A DNA stretch of 64,000 bases from Flavobacterium cerinum (GTDB taxonomy: Bacteria > Bacteroidota > Bacteroidia > Flavobacteriales > Flavobacteriaceae), in assembly GCF_024496085.1 (NCBI RefSeq), contig NZ_CP101751.1, positions 1,054,001 to 1,118,000 of the forward strand, given 5' to 3'. The position numbers and the translations under genes were made by a program. Below are positions 16,420 to 28,000 of the stretch, piece by piece. The notes beneath the pieces were generated by a model. It had not been told where the DNA came from. It worked only from the letters and a program-made list of their open reading frames with translations, and made no database searches. Every line of letters starts with the position of its first letter. The first letter of the stretch is position 1.

Positions 16420-18165
16420 ATGAATAATAGCGGCTACATACAAACAGCAAAAACTCCCGATCTGGTAACTTTTAAAGTAATGTCCGGAGATACGGAATTG
16501 CCGGCTAAATACGGCGTAAAAAGCATTGTGGTTGAGAAAGAAGTAAACAGAATTCCGTATGCCCGCATTGTCATTTTAGACGGAAGTGCAGCGGATCAGG
16601 ACTTTAAATTAAGTAGTGAAAATCTGTTAATTCCGGGAAAAGAGATTGAAATCACTGCCGGATATCACTCACATGAAAAAACCATTTTTAAAGGGGTTGT
16701 GGTTAAACACAATTTAAAAGTTAAAAACGGTTCGTCATTTCTGATTGTAGAATGTAAAGACAAGGCGGTTAAAATGACCTTGGGCAGAAAAAGCAAATAT
16801 TTCTACGAAAGTAAAGACAGTGACATCATCGAAGAGCTCATCGGAAATGGCGGTGTTACGGCTGATGTGGAAGCAACGGCAAATACACACAAGGAATTAA
16901 TACAATATCGTGCTTCTGACTGGGATTTTATGGTTGCCAGAGCACAAGCTAACGGTAAACTGTGCTTTGTAGATGACGGAACGGTTAAAGTTGCCAAACC
17001 GAAAATTAGCGGTGATGCGGTAGAAACAGTGGTTTACGGTTCCTCTATTCATGAGTTTGAAGGAGAAATAGATGCCCGGGATCAGTTTAGTAAAATTACA
17101 GCGACTTCATGGAGCTACACCGACCAGGAACTTGTAGAAGCGGAAGCTCAGGATCCGGCCATTGCACTTAACGGTAATCTTTCACCAGGTGATCTTGCAG
17201 CCGTTTTCGGTGTCGAAGACCTGCAATTTAAACACGGAGGAAACCTGACACAGGAAGAACTACAGGACTGGAGTGATGCAAGAGCGACTTTTCAACAATT
17301 GGCTAAAACGCGCGGAAGAGTACAATTCCAGGGAATTTCGGAGGTAAAACCAGGTGTTTTACTAAAACTGGAAGGATTAGGAAGCCGATTTAACGGAAAA
17401 ATATATGTGACCGGAGTACGCCATGAAATTGCAGGCGGAAACTGGTTGGTGAATGCACAGTTTGGTTTAACGCCAACATGGTTCTCTGAAACGTATGATA
17501 TAAGTGACATGCCGGGATCCGGAATAATCCCGTCCATTAGTGGTCTGCATGTAGGTGTGGTGACGCAATTAGAATCGGATCCGGACGGAGAAGATCGAAT
17601 TCTGGTACAAATTCCAATCATTAACAGTGAAGAAGAAGGAATCTGGGCACGGGTAGCAACACTCGATGCCGGAGAAAACAGAGGTTCATTCTTCAGACCG
17701 GAAATCGGAGATGAGGTTATCATCGGATTCATTAATGATGATCCGAACGATGCGGTGGTTCTGGGAATGTTACACAGTAGTACCAAACCGGCTCCTATAA
17801 CTGCAACCGATGACAATCATGAAAAAGGATTTGTAACCCGAAGTGAAATGAAAATGATCTTCAACGATGATAAGATTTCATACACATTGGAAACACCGGC
17901 CGGTAAAAAAGTGATTTTAGATGAAGATGCCGACATCATAAAAATTGAAGATGAACATTCCAACGTGTTGACGTTTAAGAGTGACGGTATCACAATGGAA
18001 AGTGCAGGAGATATCAAAATAAAAGCTTCCGGTGATGTGAAAATCGAAGGAACTAATATAAACCTGAAAGCCAGCGCACAGTTTAAAGCGGAAGGTAGTT
18101 CCGGTTCAGAAGTTTCATCAGGAGCAGTAACCGTAATCAAAGGATCGCAGGTTAAAATCAATTAG
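16420..18165 (+). CDS. VgrG-like central spike protein (Afp8-like)
   Basis: A 581-residue spike. The N-terminal part (about 1-370) has gp27-like hub domains (F-K-G-V-V-V-K-H-N, R-A-S-D-W-D-F-M-V-A-R-A). An OB-fold follows (about 375-460: V-G-V-V-T-Q-L-E-S-D-P-D-G-E-D-R-I-L-V-Q-I-P, then E-I-G-D-E-V-I-I-G-F-I-N-D-D-P). The C-terminal beta-prism (about 480-581) has repeated I-K-I-x-x-S/G-D-V-K-I-E-G-T-N-I-N-L-K. It forms the trimeric needle that carries the PAAR tip encoded downstream. No extra C-terminal effector domain is present. Confidence 0.92.
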   Translation: MNNSGYIQTAKTPDLVTFKVMSGDTELPAKYGVKSIVVEKEVNRIPYARIVILDGSAADQDFKLSSENLLIPGKEIEITAGYHSHEKTIFKGVVVKHNLKVKNGSSFLIVECKDKAVKMTLGRKSKYFYESKDSDIIEELIGNGGVTADVEATANTHKELIQYRASDWDFMVARAQANGKLCFVDDGTVKVAKPKISGDAVETVVYGSSIHEFEGEIDARDQFSKITATSWSYTDQELVEAEAQDPAIALNGNLSPGDLAAVFGVEDLQFKHGGNLTQEELQDWSDARATFQQLAKTRGRVQFQGISEVKPGVLLKLEGLGSRFNGKIYVTGVRHEIAGGNWLVNAQFGLTPTWFSETYDISDMPGSGIIPSISGLHVGVVTQLESDPDGEDRILVQIPIINSEEEGIWARVATLDAGENRGSFFRPEIGDEVIIGFINDDPNDAVVLGMLHSSTKPAPITATDDNHEKGFVTRSEMKMIFNDDKISYTLETPAGKKVILDEDADIIKIEDEHSNVLTFKSDGITMESAGDIKIKASGDVKIEGTNINLKASAQFKAEGSSGSEVSSGAVTVIKGSQVKIN

Positions 18166-18264
18166 AAAAATCAACGACGATCGCTATGAGAAAAATAAGT
18201 AAGCCGGAGCAAATGAAGCGAAGCGAAATCGTAAGATCAAAATAAAAACAACAAATAGCTATAT

Positions 18265-18555
18265 ATGAAACCAGCAGCAAGAATCACAGACATGCATACC
18301 TGCCCGATGGTTACCGGAAACGTACCTCATGTGGGCGGACCTATATTACCCGCCGGTGAACCAACCGTATTAATTGGCGGTATGCCCGCAGCAAGAGCAG
18401 GTGACAAGGCAATCTGTACTGGTCCTCCGGATACTATCGCGGCAGGATCATCGACTGTAATGATAGGTGGAAAACCGGCAGCCAGACAAGGGGATAGCAC
18501 AGCACATGGTGGTGTCATTTCAGCCGGTTGTCCTACCGTTTTAATTGGTGGATAA
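18265..18555 (+). CDS. PAAR-domain spike tip protein (Afp10-like)
   Basis: A 96-residue stand-alone PAAR protein: P-A-A-R-I-T-D-M-H-T-C-P at the start, then repeated G-x-P-T-V-L-I-G-G and P-A-A-R-A-G-D / P-A-A-R-Q-G-D-S-T motifs. Conserved His and Cys residues (H13, C15, C51, H77, C85) can bind the zinc at the tip. It sharpens the VgrG-like spike. The 99-base spacer before it holds only a 19-codon open frame at 18187-18246 that I do not call. Confidence 0.92.
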   Translation: MKPAARITDMHTCPMVTGNVPHVGGPILPAGEPTVLIGGMPAARAGDKAICTGPPDTIAAGSSTVMIGGKPAARQGDSTAHGGVISAGCPTVLIGG

Positions 18556-18704
18556 GCTACAACGATATTTAAACTCAGTAAAGGTTGGGTCACAATATGC
18601 CACCGGGCCTGAATAACTGAAACATCCATAACCACACTGCGGTAATGATAAGACATAAATATTACCGGTATGAACTATTACAATAAAAAAATATAAAGAG
18701 CAGT

Positions 18705-19115
18705 ATGAAAATAAATACAGATTTTTTAGGAATAGGTTGGAGCTTTCCGCCTGAGTTTAATAAGACTGAAGGAAATGTAACGATGACTACAGATGTTGAA
18801 GATATCAATAACAGTCTCATCATTCTTTTGTCAACACGCCCGGGAGAACGCGTTATGTTTCCCAACTACGGCTGTGATTTGCAGGAAATGCTTTTTAACC
18901 CTTTAGAATTAACGCTGATCACACAAATGAAAGGTATCATCGAAAGAGCCATCTTATACCATGAGCCGAGAATCAACCTTCTCAATATTGAGATTGATAC
19001 CACAGACGAACTGGAAGGACAGATCCTGATACATATAGATTACGAAGTAAGAAATACCAATACAAGAAGCAATATTGTTTTTCCTTTCTATAAAGGAGAA
19101 GCCATAGAAATCTAA
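18705..19115 (+). CDS. gp25-like baseplate wedge protein (Afp9-like)
   Basis: A 136-residue GPW/gp25 family protein: F-L-G-I-G-W-S-F-P-P-E-F at the start, I-I-L-L-S-T-R-P-G-E-R-V-M-F-P-N-Y-G-C-D-L in the middle (the E-R-x-x-x-P-x-x-G-C core) and I-E-I-D-T at the end. It begins sheath assembly at the baseplate. It is flanked by 149-bp and 90-bp non-coding spacers that carry a 10-bp inverted repeat (TTGGGTCACA at 18585 and TGTGACCCAA at 19131). Confidence 0.92.
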   Translation: MKINTDFLGIGWSFPPEFNKTEGNVTMTTDVEDINNSLIILLSTRPGERVMFPNYGCDLQEMLFNPLELTLITQMKGIIERAILYHEPRINLLNIEIDTTDELEGQILIHIDYEVRNTNTRSNIVFPFYKGEAIEI

Positions 19116-19205
19116 TCGACTTGAAAGTACTGTGACCCAATTTGATTTGCCGGAATAGTTTACATCAAGTATTGCATCTGACCACAGAAAATTAAATATA
19201 AACAA

Positions 19206-22200
19206 ATGAAAAAAATAGATACATTTTCGCATTATCGTGAAGGAAAATCACAAATGCAACGCTTTTTAACAGAACTAAATCCTGGTAATCTTGAATTGCA
19301 CGATTTTGATTTGTTTGATTGGCTACTATTTGCAAACAATTTTGCCAATCATGTAAATTATTTTGGTAAAGATGATGCAACAACACCTGCCGGAACTTGG
19401 GAAGGCTTTTTTTTAGGTGCTGATGATTATACCATTCCACGTAGGGAAAGTGTTGCTTATAAGAGCTTGAAAAAAGAGGTGACAGAGCTCGTTGCTCAAT
19501 TCGAGAAAGACGGTAGTCTGACGCCTCACCTGACTTTATTTATCTGCTTTATTAAGTTGATGGACTTCTCGAAAAAGGCATTCAATAATCTTACCCAAAG
19601 ACATTTGGATTTCTATTACAAGGAAATTCTAAAGATCGACAAACAAGATGCCCAATCGGATAAAGTTTATGTGATTTTTGAATTAGCCAAAAAAGCAATC
19701 CAGGAAAGAGTACCGGAAGGCACATTACTCGATGCAAAAAAAGATGCAACGGGTAAAAAACGTGTGTTTAAAACAGATAAAGAACTTATTGCCAGTCAGG
19801 CAAAAGTGGTTGAACTAAAAAGCTTTTTAAACGATACAACAAAAAAAGAATTAAAAATGGCCCGTGTGGCCAATACATTAGACGGATTAACCGAAAAATT
19901 ACCGGAACAAGGCAACTACTGGTGGCCTTTCGGATACAATTCGAACGAATCCAAACCTCAAAAATCCGATTTTAAAGAGCTTGAAAACGCAAAGCTCGGT
20001 TTCGCAATCGCTTCTTCATTATTCAATTTAAAAGAAGGTGAGCGTACGGTAACCGTAACGATTAGCTTTGAGGAAAACGGAACGTCAAAATTAGCTGAAA
20101 TGCGAATTGGAGACATCGAAAATAACCTTAAACTACTTTGTAGCGGTGAAAAGGAATGGATGTCCGGTGCAGCTTTAAAATGCCTTAAAAACGACAGCAA
20201 AATGCTTCAGTTGGCTTTTACGCTTGGAAAAGAATTCCCTGCGGTAGTGAACTATAATAAAGAAGCATTAGGCGGAACTTTTCAAACTGATTTGGCTGTC
20301 GTGCGATTTGTTGTCGAAGGAAGCAAATATTACAGCCTTTATGAAGCATTGGCAGAGAAAGAAATTAAAAATGTAAATGTAACGGTTGATGTAAAAGGAG
20401 TAAAATCCGTTTTAATTGAAAACGATAATAGCACATTAAATCCGGAAAAAGATTATTTCCCGTTTACAGGTCAACCGGTAACAGGATCTAATCTTTATAT
20501 CAAATATCCGGAGATGTTTGCTAAAAAATGGCAAAAAGCAGCAGTAACAATCAACTGGAAAAATACTCCGGATTCGATAAAGGATCTTTATAAAGGATAC
20601 ATCCTTAAACCGAATCAGGAAATTACGAAAGCAACTTTTGATGCGGCAAAGAATAACGCCTCTATTGTTGATAAAGACAGCTATTTTAAAGCGAATGCTT
20701 CCCTTTTAGAAAGAGAAGTGTGGTCTGTAAAAGCAACAAATATTGAACTGTTCCAAAAGAAAGGAACCGGTTATCAGACTAATTTCTCAGTAAATAATGC
20801 AAGTAGTACCAGAGGTGCTTCAGAAGCTATTCGTTTAACATTAAACCAATCGGCTTTACAGGATGTGTATCCGAAACTATATACATTGGCATTAACAAGC
20901 GGAGAAAGAAGTGTTGTAATTCCGAATGAACCGTACATCCCGTTGGCAGCTGATATCGAATTAAGTTATACAGCTTCGGAAAGTGTTTATACTATTGTGA
21001 GTTTGGCTCGCGACAGTAAACCGGTAAAAAGTGACGGTGTTAAACTATTTTATGAAGATGCTTTCGGTCAGTTTGAAAAAGACGCAACAATCAAAAATCT
21101 TGTTCCTGTTCATAAGGCAGGAGGCGAATTATATATCGGTTTAGATGCCAATCCTGGTGAAACGGTTTCATTATTAATCCAGACTTTGGAAGGAAGTGAA
21201 AATGCTTTAGCAGATACATTTCAGGAAAATGAAAACATCGAATGGGATTACCTTTCTAATAACGAATGGTTAAGTCTTAAAAAATATATTCTGATCAATG
21301 AAACAAAACGATTTCTTGAGTCCGGTATCCTGCAATTTAAGGTGCCTAAAGATATCATCACAAACAATACCCGATTTACAGAGAAGGTAGTATGGATCAG
21401 AGCAAAAACAAAGACAAGTTATGATGCGGTGTGTAAAATTCAGGGAATTTATACACAGGCGGTTCTGGCAACTTTCCAAAACCAGGATAATGACTTGTCA
21501 CATCTGGAAAACGGATTGGAAGCAGGAACCATCTCGAAACTGATTACCCGGGTGCCGCAAATTAAATCGGTTAGCCAGCCGTATAATGCTTTCGACGGAA
21601 AATACAAAGAAGCTGATGAAGCTTTCTACAGACGTGTAAGTGAACGTTTAAGACATAAAAACAGAGCCATCACACAGTGGGATTACGAACAACTTATTTT
21701 ACAGGAATTCCCTAATGTATTTATGGCAAAATGTCTGAATCATACCTCAGAAAAATCATTTATGGCTCCGGGACATGTTACGATAGTAGTCGTGCCGAAT
21801 ACAAAAAATAAAAATGCATTTGATGTCTATCAGCCGCGTGTAAGCCGTGCCAGCCTGAACAAAATTCAGAACTATGTTAACGGATTAAATACAATGCAGG
21901 TAAAGGCACAGGTTATCAACCCGAATTATCAGGAAGCAACTATAAAAGCGAGCGTACGATTCTTTGACAAGTATGATGAAGCATTTTATAGTAAGCAATT
22001 GGATGAAGATATCAAAAAATATATATCCCCCTGGGCTTTCGGAGATTCTGATGTAGTCTCTTTTAATGTGAAACTAAATGTGAACCAGCTTGTTAATTAT
22101 TTGGAACAGCTTTATTATGTTGATTATATCGACGAATTACAAGTGTCTGTCAACAATATACCACAGACAAAATACTTAATTGAGGTAGATCCAAAATCCA

Positions 22201-22256
22201 TATTAGTGTCAGCAAAACAACATGTTATCACTATTGCAGAACAGGTATGTATTTAA
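19206..22256 (+). CDS. baseplate J / gp6-like wedge protein (Afp11-like)
   Basis: A 1016-residue protein. The C-terminal third carries the baseplate J core: N-A-F-D-G-K-Y-K-E-A-D-E-A-F-Y-R-R-V-S-E-R-L-R-H-K-N-R-A-I and then W-D-Y-E-Q-L-I-L-Q-E-F-P-N-V. The N-terminal two thirds are eCIS-specific and contain beta-rich sequence. With the next gene product it builds the wedge ring around the hub. Length is close to Afp11 proteins. Spacing to the next gene is 31 bases. Confidence 0.88.
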   Translation: MKKIDTFSHYREGKSQMQRFLTELNPGNLELHDFDLFDWLLFANNFANHVNYFGKDDATTPAGTWEGFFLGADDYTIPRRESVAYKSLKKEVTELVAQFEKDGSLTPHLTLFICFIKLMDFSKKAFNNLTQRHLDFYYKEILKIDKQDAQSDKVYVIFELAKKAIQERVPEGTLLDAKKDATGKKRVFKTDKELIASQAKVVELKSFLNDTTKKELKMARVANTLDGLTEKLPEQGNYWWPFGYNSNESKPQKSDFKELENAKLGFAIASSLFNLKEGERTVTVTISFEENGTSKLAEMRIGDIENNLKLLCSGEKEWMSGAALKCLKNDSKMLQLAFTLGKEFPAVVNYNKEALGGTFQTDLAVVRFVVEGSKYYSLYEALAEKEIKNVNVTVDVKGVKSVLIENDNSTLNPEKDYFPFTGQPVTGSNLYIKYPEMFAKKWQKAAVTINWKNTPDSIKDLYKGYILKPNQEITKATFDAAKNNASIVDKDSYFKANASLLEREVWSVKATNIELFQKKGTGYQTNFSVNNASSTRGASEAIRLTLNQSALQDVYPKLYTLALTSGERSVVIPNEPYIPLAADIELSYTASESVYTIVSLARDSKPVKSDGVKLFYEDAFGQFEKDATIKNLVPVHKAGGELYIGLDANPGETVSLLIQTLEGSENALADTFQENENIEWDYLSNNEWLSLKKYILINETKRFLESGILQFKVPKDIITNNTRFTEKVVWIRAKTKTSYDAVCKIQGIYTQAVLATFQNQDNDLSHLENGLEAGTISKLITRVPQIKSVSQPYNAFDGKYKEADEAFYRRVSERLRHKNRAITQWDYEQLILQEFPNVFMAKCLNHTSEKSFMAPGHVTIVVVPNTKNKNAFDVYQPRVSRASLNKIQNYVNGLNTMQVKAQVINPNYQEATIKASVRFFDKYDEAFYSKQLDEDIKKYISPWAFGDSDVVSFNVKLNVNQLVNYLEQLYYVDYIDELQVSVNNIPQTKYLIEVDPKSILVSAKQHVITIAEQVCI

Positions 22257-22287
22257 ACAAAACAAATAGATAAAAAAACAAATAATT

Positions 22288-25080
22288 ATGTCAGAAAATA
22301 GTCACATCATGATACCTAAAAAGGTGGAGACTGAAGATCAGCTGGATTTTCATTTTTTACGTAGAACAGGTGTTAAATACATAGAAGAACTGGGAGGAAA
22401 GCTTTGGACAGATTACAACTCTCATGATCCGGGAATCACAACGCTGGAGGTTTTAAGTTATGCTATTACCGATCTTGGTATGCGAATGAACCTCAACATG
22501 GAAGATATCCTGTCTTCAAAAGATAAAGAGAAAAATATTGAAAATCAGTTTATAAAAGCAACCGAAATTCTGCCGTCAAGACCTTTAAACGAGCTGGACT
22601 ACAGAAAATTGTTTATCGATATCGGTTTAAAAGGCGGTAGTACCAGAGCTGTAAAGAATTGTTGGTGGGTACCCAAAACAGAATTGATTTATGCCGACTG
22701 TAAAACGAGCAGACTGGCGTTAAATCCAAGTGACCTGGGCCCGGATGCTGCTATAGAAAGTTTTAATGTAAAAGGATTATATGATCTATATGTAGAATAC
22801 GGAGAAGGACTTGAAGGAGAGGACTCTTCTGATGTTTGCGACCGATCAAATACCCGAATCAAAATTCTGGAACGCTATCATGCAAACAGAAGCCTTTGTG
22901 AAGATTTAGTTGATATCAAAGAAATTGAAACGCAAAGTGTAGCCGTTTGTGCCCGAATCGAAGTGACTAATAAAGCGGACGAAGAACTGGTACATGCTAA
23001 AGTATTGAGAAGCATCAATAATTACCTGTCGCCGGAAGTTCATTTCTACTCGTTAAAGCAAATGCTTGATAAAGGGTACACTACTGACGAAATTTTCGAC
23101 GGACCGCTTTTGGATAACGGATTTATTGATACGGAAGAACTTAGAAACAGTCAACTGAGAAAAGAAGTACGCCTTTCAGATATCATTAATGTGGTTATGA
23201 AAGTGGAGGGTGTTAAAGAGATCAGAGAAATCTCAATTGCCGGATGTAACGGTTCATTACAACAGGGAGATGAATGGTTAATCTGTATTGAGCACGGGAA
23301 AAAACCGGTCTTGTGTGACTTGAGTTCTTTTAGCTACTCTAAAGGATCATTACCGTTAAATATCAATAAGAAAAAAGTTGCTGAGTACCTGGATACATTC
23401 CTGGAGGAACAAGAAGCCCTTCGAGTAGATGCCCGATTAAATAAAGTATTGGAATTGCCGGAAGGAACACCATATGACCTTGGAAATTATGAGTCTATTT
23501 TAAATGAATTCCCGGATACCTTTGGGGTGGGAACATCCGGTATCATAGGAAATCCGAATGTGGAAAGACAGGCGCTTGCCAAACAGTTACAGGCGTATTT
23601 GTTGTTTTTTGACAAAATATTAGCCAGTTATTTTAAACATCTTGAAAAAGTAAAAGAAGTACTGAGCGTTAACGGAACTTTAAAAAGAACGTATTTCACT
23701 CAGGCACTTAAAGGAATCAATGGTTTTGAAAGTCTGGTAAACGATTATGTAACCAATGATGATGATAAACTGACGGACTCTTTATATGAAGAGCTGGACA
23801 ATAGTGTAGAACGAAGAAATCAGGTTTTAGATCACTTGATCGCCCGATTTGCTGAAACATTCAGTGATTATACGTTCCTGATGAAAGCGCTTTATGGCCA
23901 ATCTACAGACGAAATTGTTCTTAGAAATAAAGAAGTTTTCCTGAAAGAATACAGTACGATAAGTACTGACAGAGGATTAGGACATAATTATAATCTGACT
24001 GCCGATGATGATATCTGGGATACATTCAATGTCTCCGGAGCTCAAAAAAGAATTGCACGTCTTTTAGGAATCGAAAATTATAAGCATAGAAATGTGTCTG
24101 ATTCACCGGTTCTGATCACTAAAACACCTATCGGTAATAATAAGTTTACCTATAAATGGAAAGTTAAAGATAAAGATAATGCGATTGCGCTATGCGGAGT
24201 TAAAATCTTCCAGATTGAATATGCAGCTATAAAAACGTTGAATGAAGCAATCTATCAAACGATTCAGATTGATCAGGAAGATCTTGAAAACGCATTGGAA
24301 GCAACGCTTAACGGTACGGAACGTATCGGGAATATGATGATTAAAAAATCCGGAATGGATAATTTCTATGTGGAAATTGTAGATGATTCTGATGATAGTG
24401 TGGTAATCGCAACGCATAAGAAAACAAACCCGTATACCTCACAGCAAGCATTGAAAGATGGAATTCTGAAACTGGTAGATTATTTAAAATATCATTTTAC
24501 GGAAGAAGGTATTTTTCTGGTTGAACACTTGTTGTTAAAACCGTCAGTTAAGAATTATGACTTGATGGGTGGTATCGGTTGTATGGCGATTGAAGACACT
24601 TTTATTGTCATGTATGATGGCGATGGCGGAACAGGTGCAGCCGATCCGGATACTTTTATGACAACCTGTGAAGAAGGATGCGAGTCTGATATTTTTGATC
24701 CGTATTCTTATCGTGTAAGTGTCGTGCTTTCCGGATATGCCTATCGTTTTATGGATGCCGATTTCAGACGTTATGCTGAAACGGTGATCCGACAAGAACT
24801 CCCGGCTCACGTCTTAGCAAAAATTTGTTGGGTTGGTGACAGACAAAGTGAAGTGGAAACAGCAATGACGGATTTATCAGACTTTGAAAGAACATATAAA
24901 AAGTTCCTTCTTGATAAAGCCAGAAACAACATCAGTAGCTTAGGTCAAAGTACAAAAGACTTACTGACTTCGTTGACCAACTTAAATAATATCTATAAAC
25001 CGGGAAGGTTGTTAGACTGTGCCGTGGATGATAACGACAGTCTGGATGGAAAAATTATACTAGGACAATCAAACATATAA
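22288..25080 (+). CDS. baseplate wedge protein (Afp12-like)
   Basis: A 930-residue protein. The N-terminal motif L-W-T-D-Y-N-S-H-D-P-G-I-T-T-L-E-V-L-S-Y-A-I-T-D-L-G (about residues 40-66) is the hallmark of the second large eCIS baseplate protein. Near the C-terminus Y-R-V-S-V-V-L-S-G-Y-A-Y-R-F and E-L-P-A-H-V-L-A-K-I-C-W are also typical. It pairs with the baseplate J protein as a wedge heterodimer. The first of two giant related proteins follows after 11 bases. Confidence 0.85.
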   Translation: MSENSHIMIPKKVETEDQLDFHFLRRTGVKYIEELGGKLWTDYNSHDPGITTLEVLSYAITDLGMRMNLNMEDILSSKDKEKNIENQFIKATEILPSRPLNELDYRKLFIDIGLKGGSTRAVKNCWWVPKTELIYADCKTSRLALNPSDLGPDAAIESFNVKGLYDLYVEYGEGLEGEDSSDVCDRSNTRIKILERYHANRSLCEDLVDIKEIETQSVAVCARIEVTNKADEELVHAKVLRSINNYLSPEVHFYSLKQMLDKGYTTDEIFDGPLLDNGFIDTEELRNSQLRKEVRLSDIINVVMKVEGVKEIREISIAGCNGSLQQGDEWLICIEHGKKPVLCDLSSFSYSKGSLPLNINKKKVAEYLDTFLEEQEALRVDARLNKVLELPEGTPYDLGNYESILNEFPDTFGVGTSGIIGNPNVERQALAKQLQAYLLFFDKILASYFKHLEKVKEVLSVNGTLKRTYFTQALKGINGFESLVNDYVTNDDDKLTDSLYEELDNSVERRNQVLDHLIARFAETFSDYTFLMKALYGQSTDEIVLRNKEVFLKEYSTISTDRGLGHNYNLTADDDIWDTFNVSGAQKRIARLLGIENYKHRNVSDSPVLITKTPIGNNKFTYKWKVKDKDNAIALCGVKIFQIEYAAIKTLNEAIYQTIQIDQEDLENALEATLNGTERIGNMMIKKSGMDNFYVEIVDDSDDSVVIATHKKTNPYTSQQALKDGILKLVDYLKYHFTEEGIFLVEHLLLKPSVKNYDLMGGIGCMAIEDTFIVMYDGDGGTGAADPDTFMTTCEEGCESDIFDPYSYRVSVVLSGYAYRFMDADFRRYAETVIRQELPAHVLAKICWVGDRQSEVETAMTDLSDFERTYKKFLLDKARNNISSLGQSTKDLLTSLTNLNNIYKPGRLLDCAVDDNDSLDGKIILGQSNI

Positions 25081-25091
25081 AACAGAAAATA

Positions 25092-28000
25092 ATGAATACT
25101 AAATTAGATAATATTACGACCCAGTATAGAAAGTTTAACGTAAACCAGGCGTTAACTGAAGGGCAATTGAATGAGTTCATTGATTATTTCGAAGATCAGG
25201 ATCGTTTGTCAAGAACCCAGCTTAATGGTGTAGGACTCGTTTGTGGTTTTGAAACGGAAATGTTTTCAGACAGCGGGCAAATAATTCCCGGTGTAGGAAA
25301 TCAACAACAGGAAGTGCGATCGATCGTAATTAAAAAAGGGGCCGGTGTTACAACAGACGGTGACCTGATAACATTACGCAGAAAAATCGTGGATGCTAAA
25401 GAAGTAACGATCAATACTGCTTCTGAAACCTATACTTATTACAGACAATATACAGATACCTATAAATACCCGCATTTTTATAGCGGTGATGTTCAAATGC
25501 CGTTGTTGCAATTGGTTTCCGATGCGGAGCGTCTGGATATGATAGCCGCCGGTGTAGTAGCCAGTTCATTCCATCCTGTAAGTGAAATTAATCTTGAAGA
25601 TTTACAAAAGAAAATCGCAATCCTTTATCTGGAAAGCTATTCTAATGAAGAATCGCCTTGTGAAGATGCTGATTGCGATAATAACGGAGCTGAACAGGTA
25701 TCGGATCTTAAAGTGCTTTTGGCTAACAGAAGCGATATGGATTTCTATGCACTTAACAGTAATGGCTATGACAGTATTTATCAACGATACAATAGCTATG
25801 AAGCGCTGTATAATACCATGAAAAATGTGGAAGTTCCGAGAGTTATCCTGAAAAGAGATGTTACAACGGAACTGGCTTTAAGAACAAAATTCCAGAATGC
25901 AATCCAAAGTACATCGATTATTTCGGATTTGGATCATGGTTTCAGTGCCGTTGCTAATAGTTTTAATGTTAGCATGGATTTCGGAGGGCCAACCCTTAGA
26001 AATATGTTGGATACAGTATTAAATACAGGTTCATACGATTTTCAGTACCGATATGATTTGTTAAAAGATTTGGTGGATACCTATAATGAAATCAAAGGAT
26101 TGGTATTACATCTTACAGCTGAGTGTTGTCCGGATATCACAGCATTCCAGAAACACCTTATGTTAGGACCGGTTGGTGCACTTTTAAACCTGGGCGACAA
26201 TACACCGTATCGCCATCAGTTTTACAATTCTCCGATCAATACTAATGAAGATGAGAATAAAGATAAATTGAATTTACTGGCGAAACGTTTTGTACGAATG
26301 ATTAAGAATTTCCAGTCATTCAAAGGCCCGATTACAATTACGCCGTCTTTTATGAATACGCCGCTGGGAGAAAAAGCCCTTCCGTTCTATTATGTAGCCG
26401 ACCAGTCTATGTTGGAAAGTTGGGATTATGAAAAAACACGTAATCAGAAAGAAACGTATAACTTAAGTTATCACAAAGCCAATTTGGCGACCGATACTTT
26501 TATACAAAATCCGTTGGCATACAATATCGATAAAAACGATTTCTATAGAGTAGAAGGCTTTTTAGATATGCCGTATAAGATCGCGATGAAAAACATCAAC
26601 GATCTTAAAGAACAATACGGGTTGGCATTTAATGTTTCCGGATTGTCTTTGGAAAGAGCCACTGCAACAGCAACGGCTACTTCAACAGCCACTGCAACGG
26701 CTACAGCTACAGCTGCAACAGCAGCGATTACAACGCCGATTCAAGCAGCTGCGGCAACTACAATCTCGATCAAAGACTTAAGAGCAAAATTGATCTCGAT
26801 TTCCAGTGATATTACAAATCAGGTGTCAAATACACAACGTGCACTTCAAACAATTTCCGGTCTTGATAAAGAATTAAAATTGTTGAATACCGTCGATTTT
26901 AAAGCTACGGAATCAGGAGTTTCGGTTGTAAAACAAAATCCGAAGGAAGACAAAGTGGCGACAGAGTTTTTAAGTGACTTGTTAGACTTGAAATCAGGAT
27001 TAGAGCATTATGGAGGTGTGCCGGAAGGAGGAACATTATACTTAGTGTATAAATCTGAAGAAGATGATGCCGTTCTTGCTGATTTCGCATTACCGTATTT
27101 ATGTTGTTCCAAAAAAGATCCGGTATTCCTGGCATTACCGGTTTCAAAACTTTGTCAGAGCGATGCACCGGTTCCGTTTACAATGATTCCGTTGGACGGC
27201 GATATCAAAGCTTTTGTAGGCGGCAAAGAAATAACTGCGATTACACAAACAGCAGGACAAAGCTTCTTTAACCCGAGCATGGTTCCGACTCAGAATTTAG
27301 GACAACCAATCAGCTTTACAGTTAATGAAGATCCGGTAGAAGCAGTAATGACAGTACATGCACTGCCAAATGTAACCGTAACCGCAGGAGAACCGATTCA
27401 TGGAGAAGTTCCGGATCATCCGGATGCAACTGTGGTATTTACAATCACGGGTCCGCTTACAGGTTTAACGTATTCAGCGAACTATGGTGACGGACAGATC
27501 CGTTCAGGTGATGTGCCGTCAACAGGTAAAATTTCAAATATCTATAAACTTGTTCCGGGTCAGAAAGATACTTTCACACCTGTCATTACAATTTCGAACC
27601 CTAACGGATGTTCTAAGAAATTTAATCTTAGCCCTATCGAAATCGTAGGACAAACAACATTAAAATGTTTAACAGGATTAGAAATCACGATTCAGTATCA
27701 CGATACAAAAGGACCTTGTCCGGGTGGACACGCTTGTAACTCGGCTCGATTCAAGTTGTTAGCGAATTCAATTCCACTTGGTAATGCGACTACCGGAACT
27801 AATATTGTGAACTTAAATAATAGTAGTGCGGCGCTTCAGGCAGGACAGGCATATGCCGAAGGAGAAACTTCAGGAAGAAGCCGTAGATGGACGTATACAA
27901 TTCTACCGGATGAAGCACAAGCTATTGTTGCTGCCAATCAGCCAAACGACGGATTTATTTCATTCTCATTGGTTTGTGCAGACAGTTCGTGTCACACCGG

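Noticed and set aside
18187..18246. 19-codon open frame between spike and PAAR genes
   Set aside because: Too short to judge; no similarity recognised.
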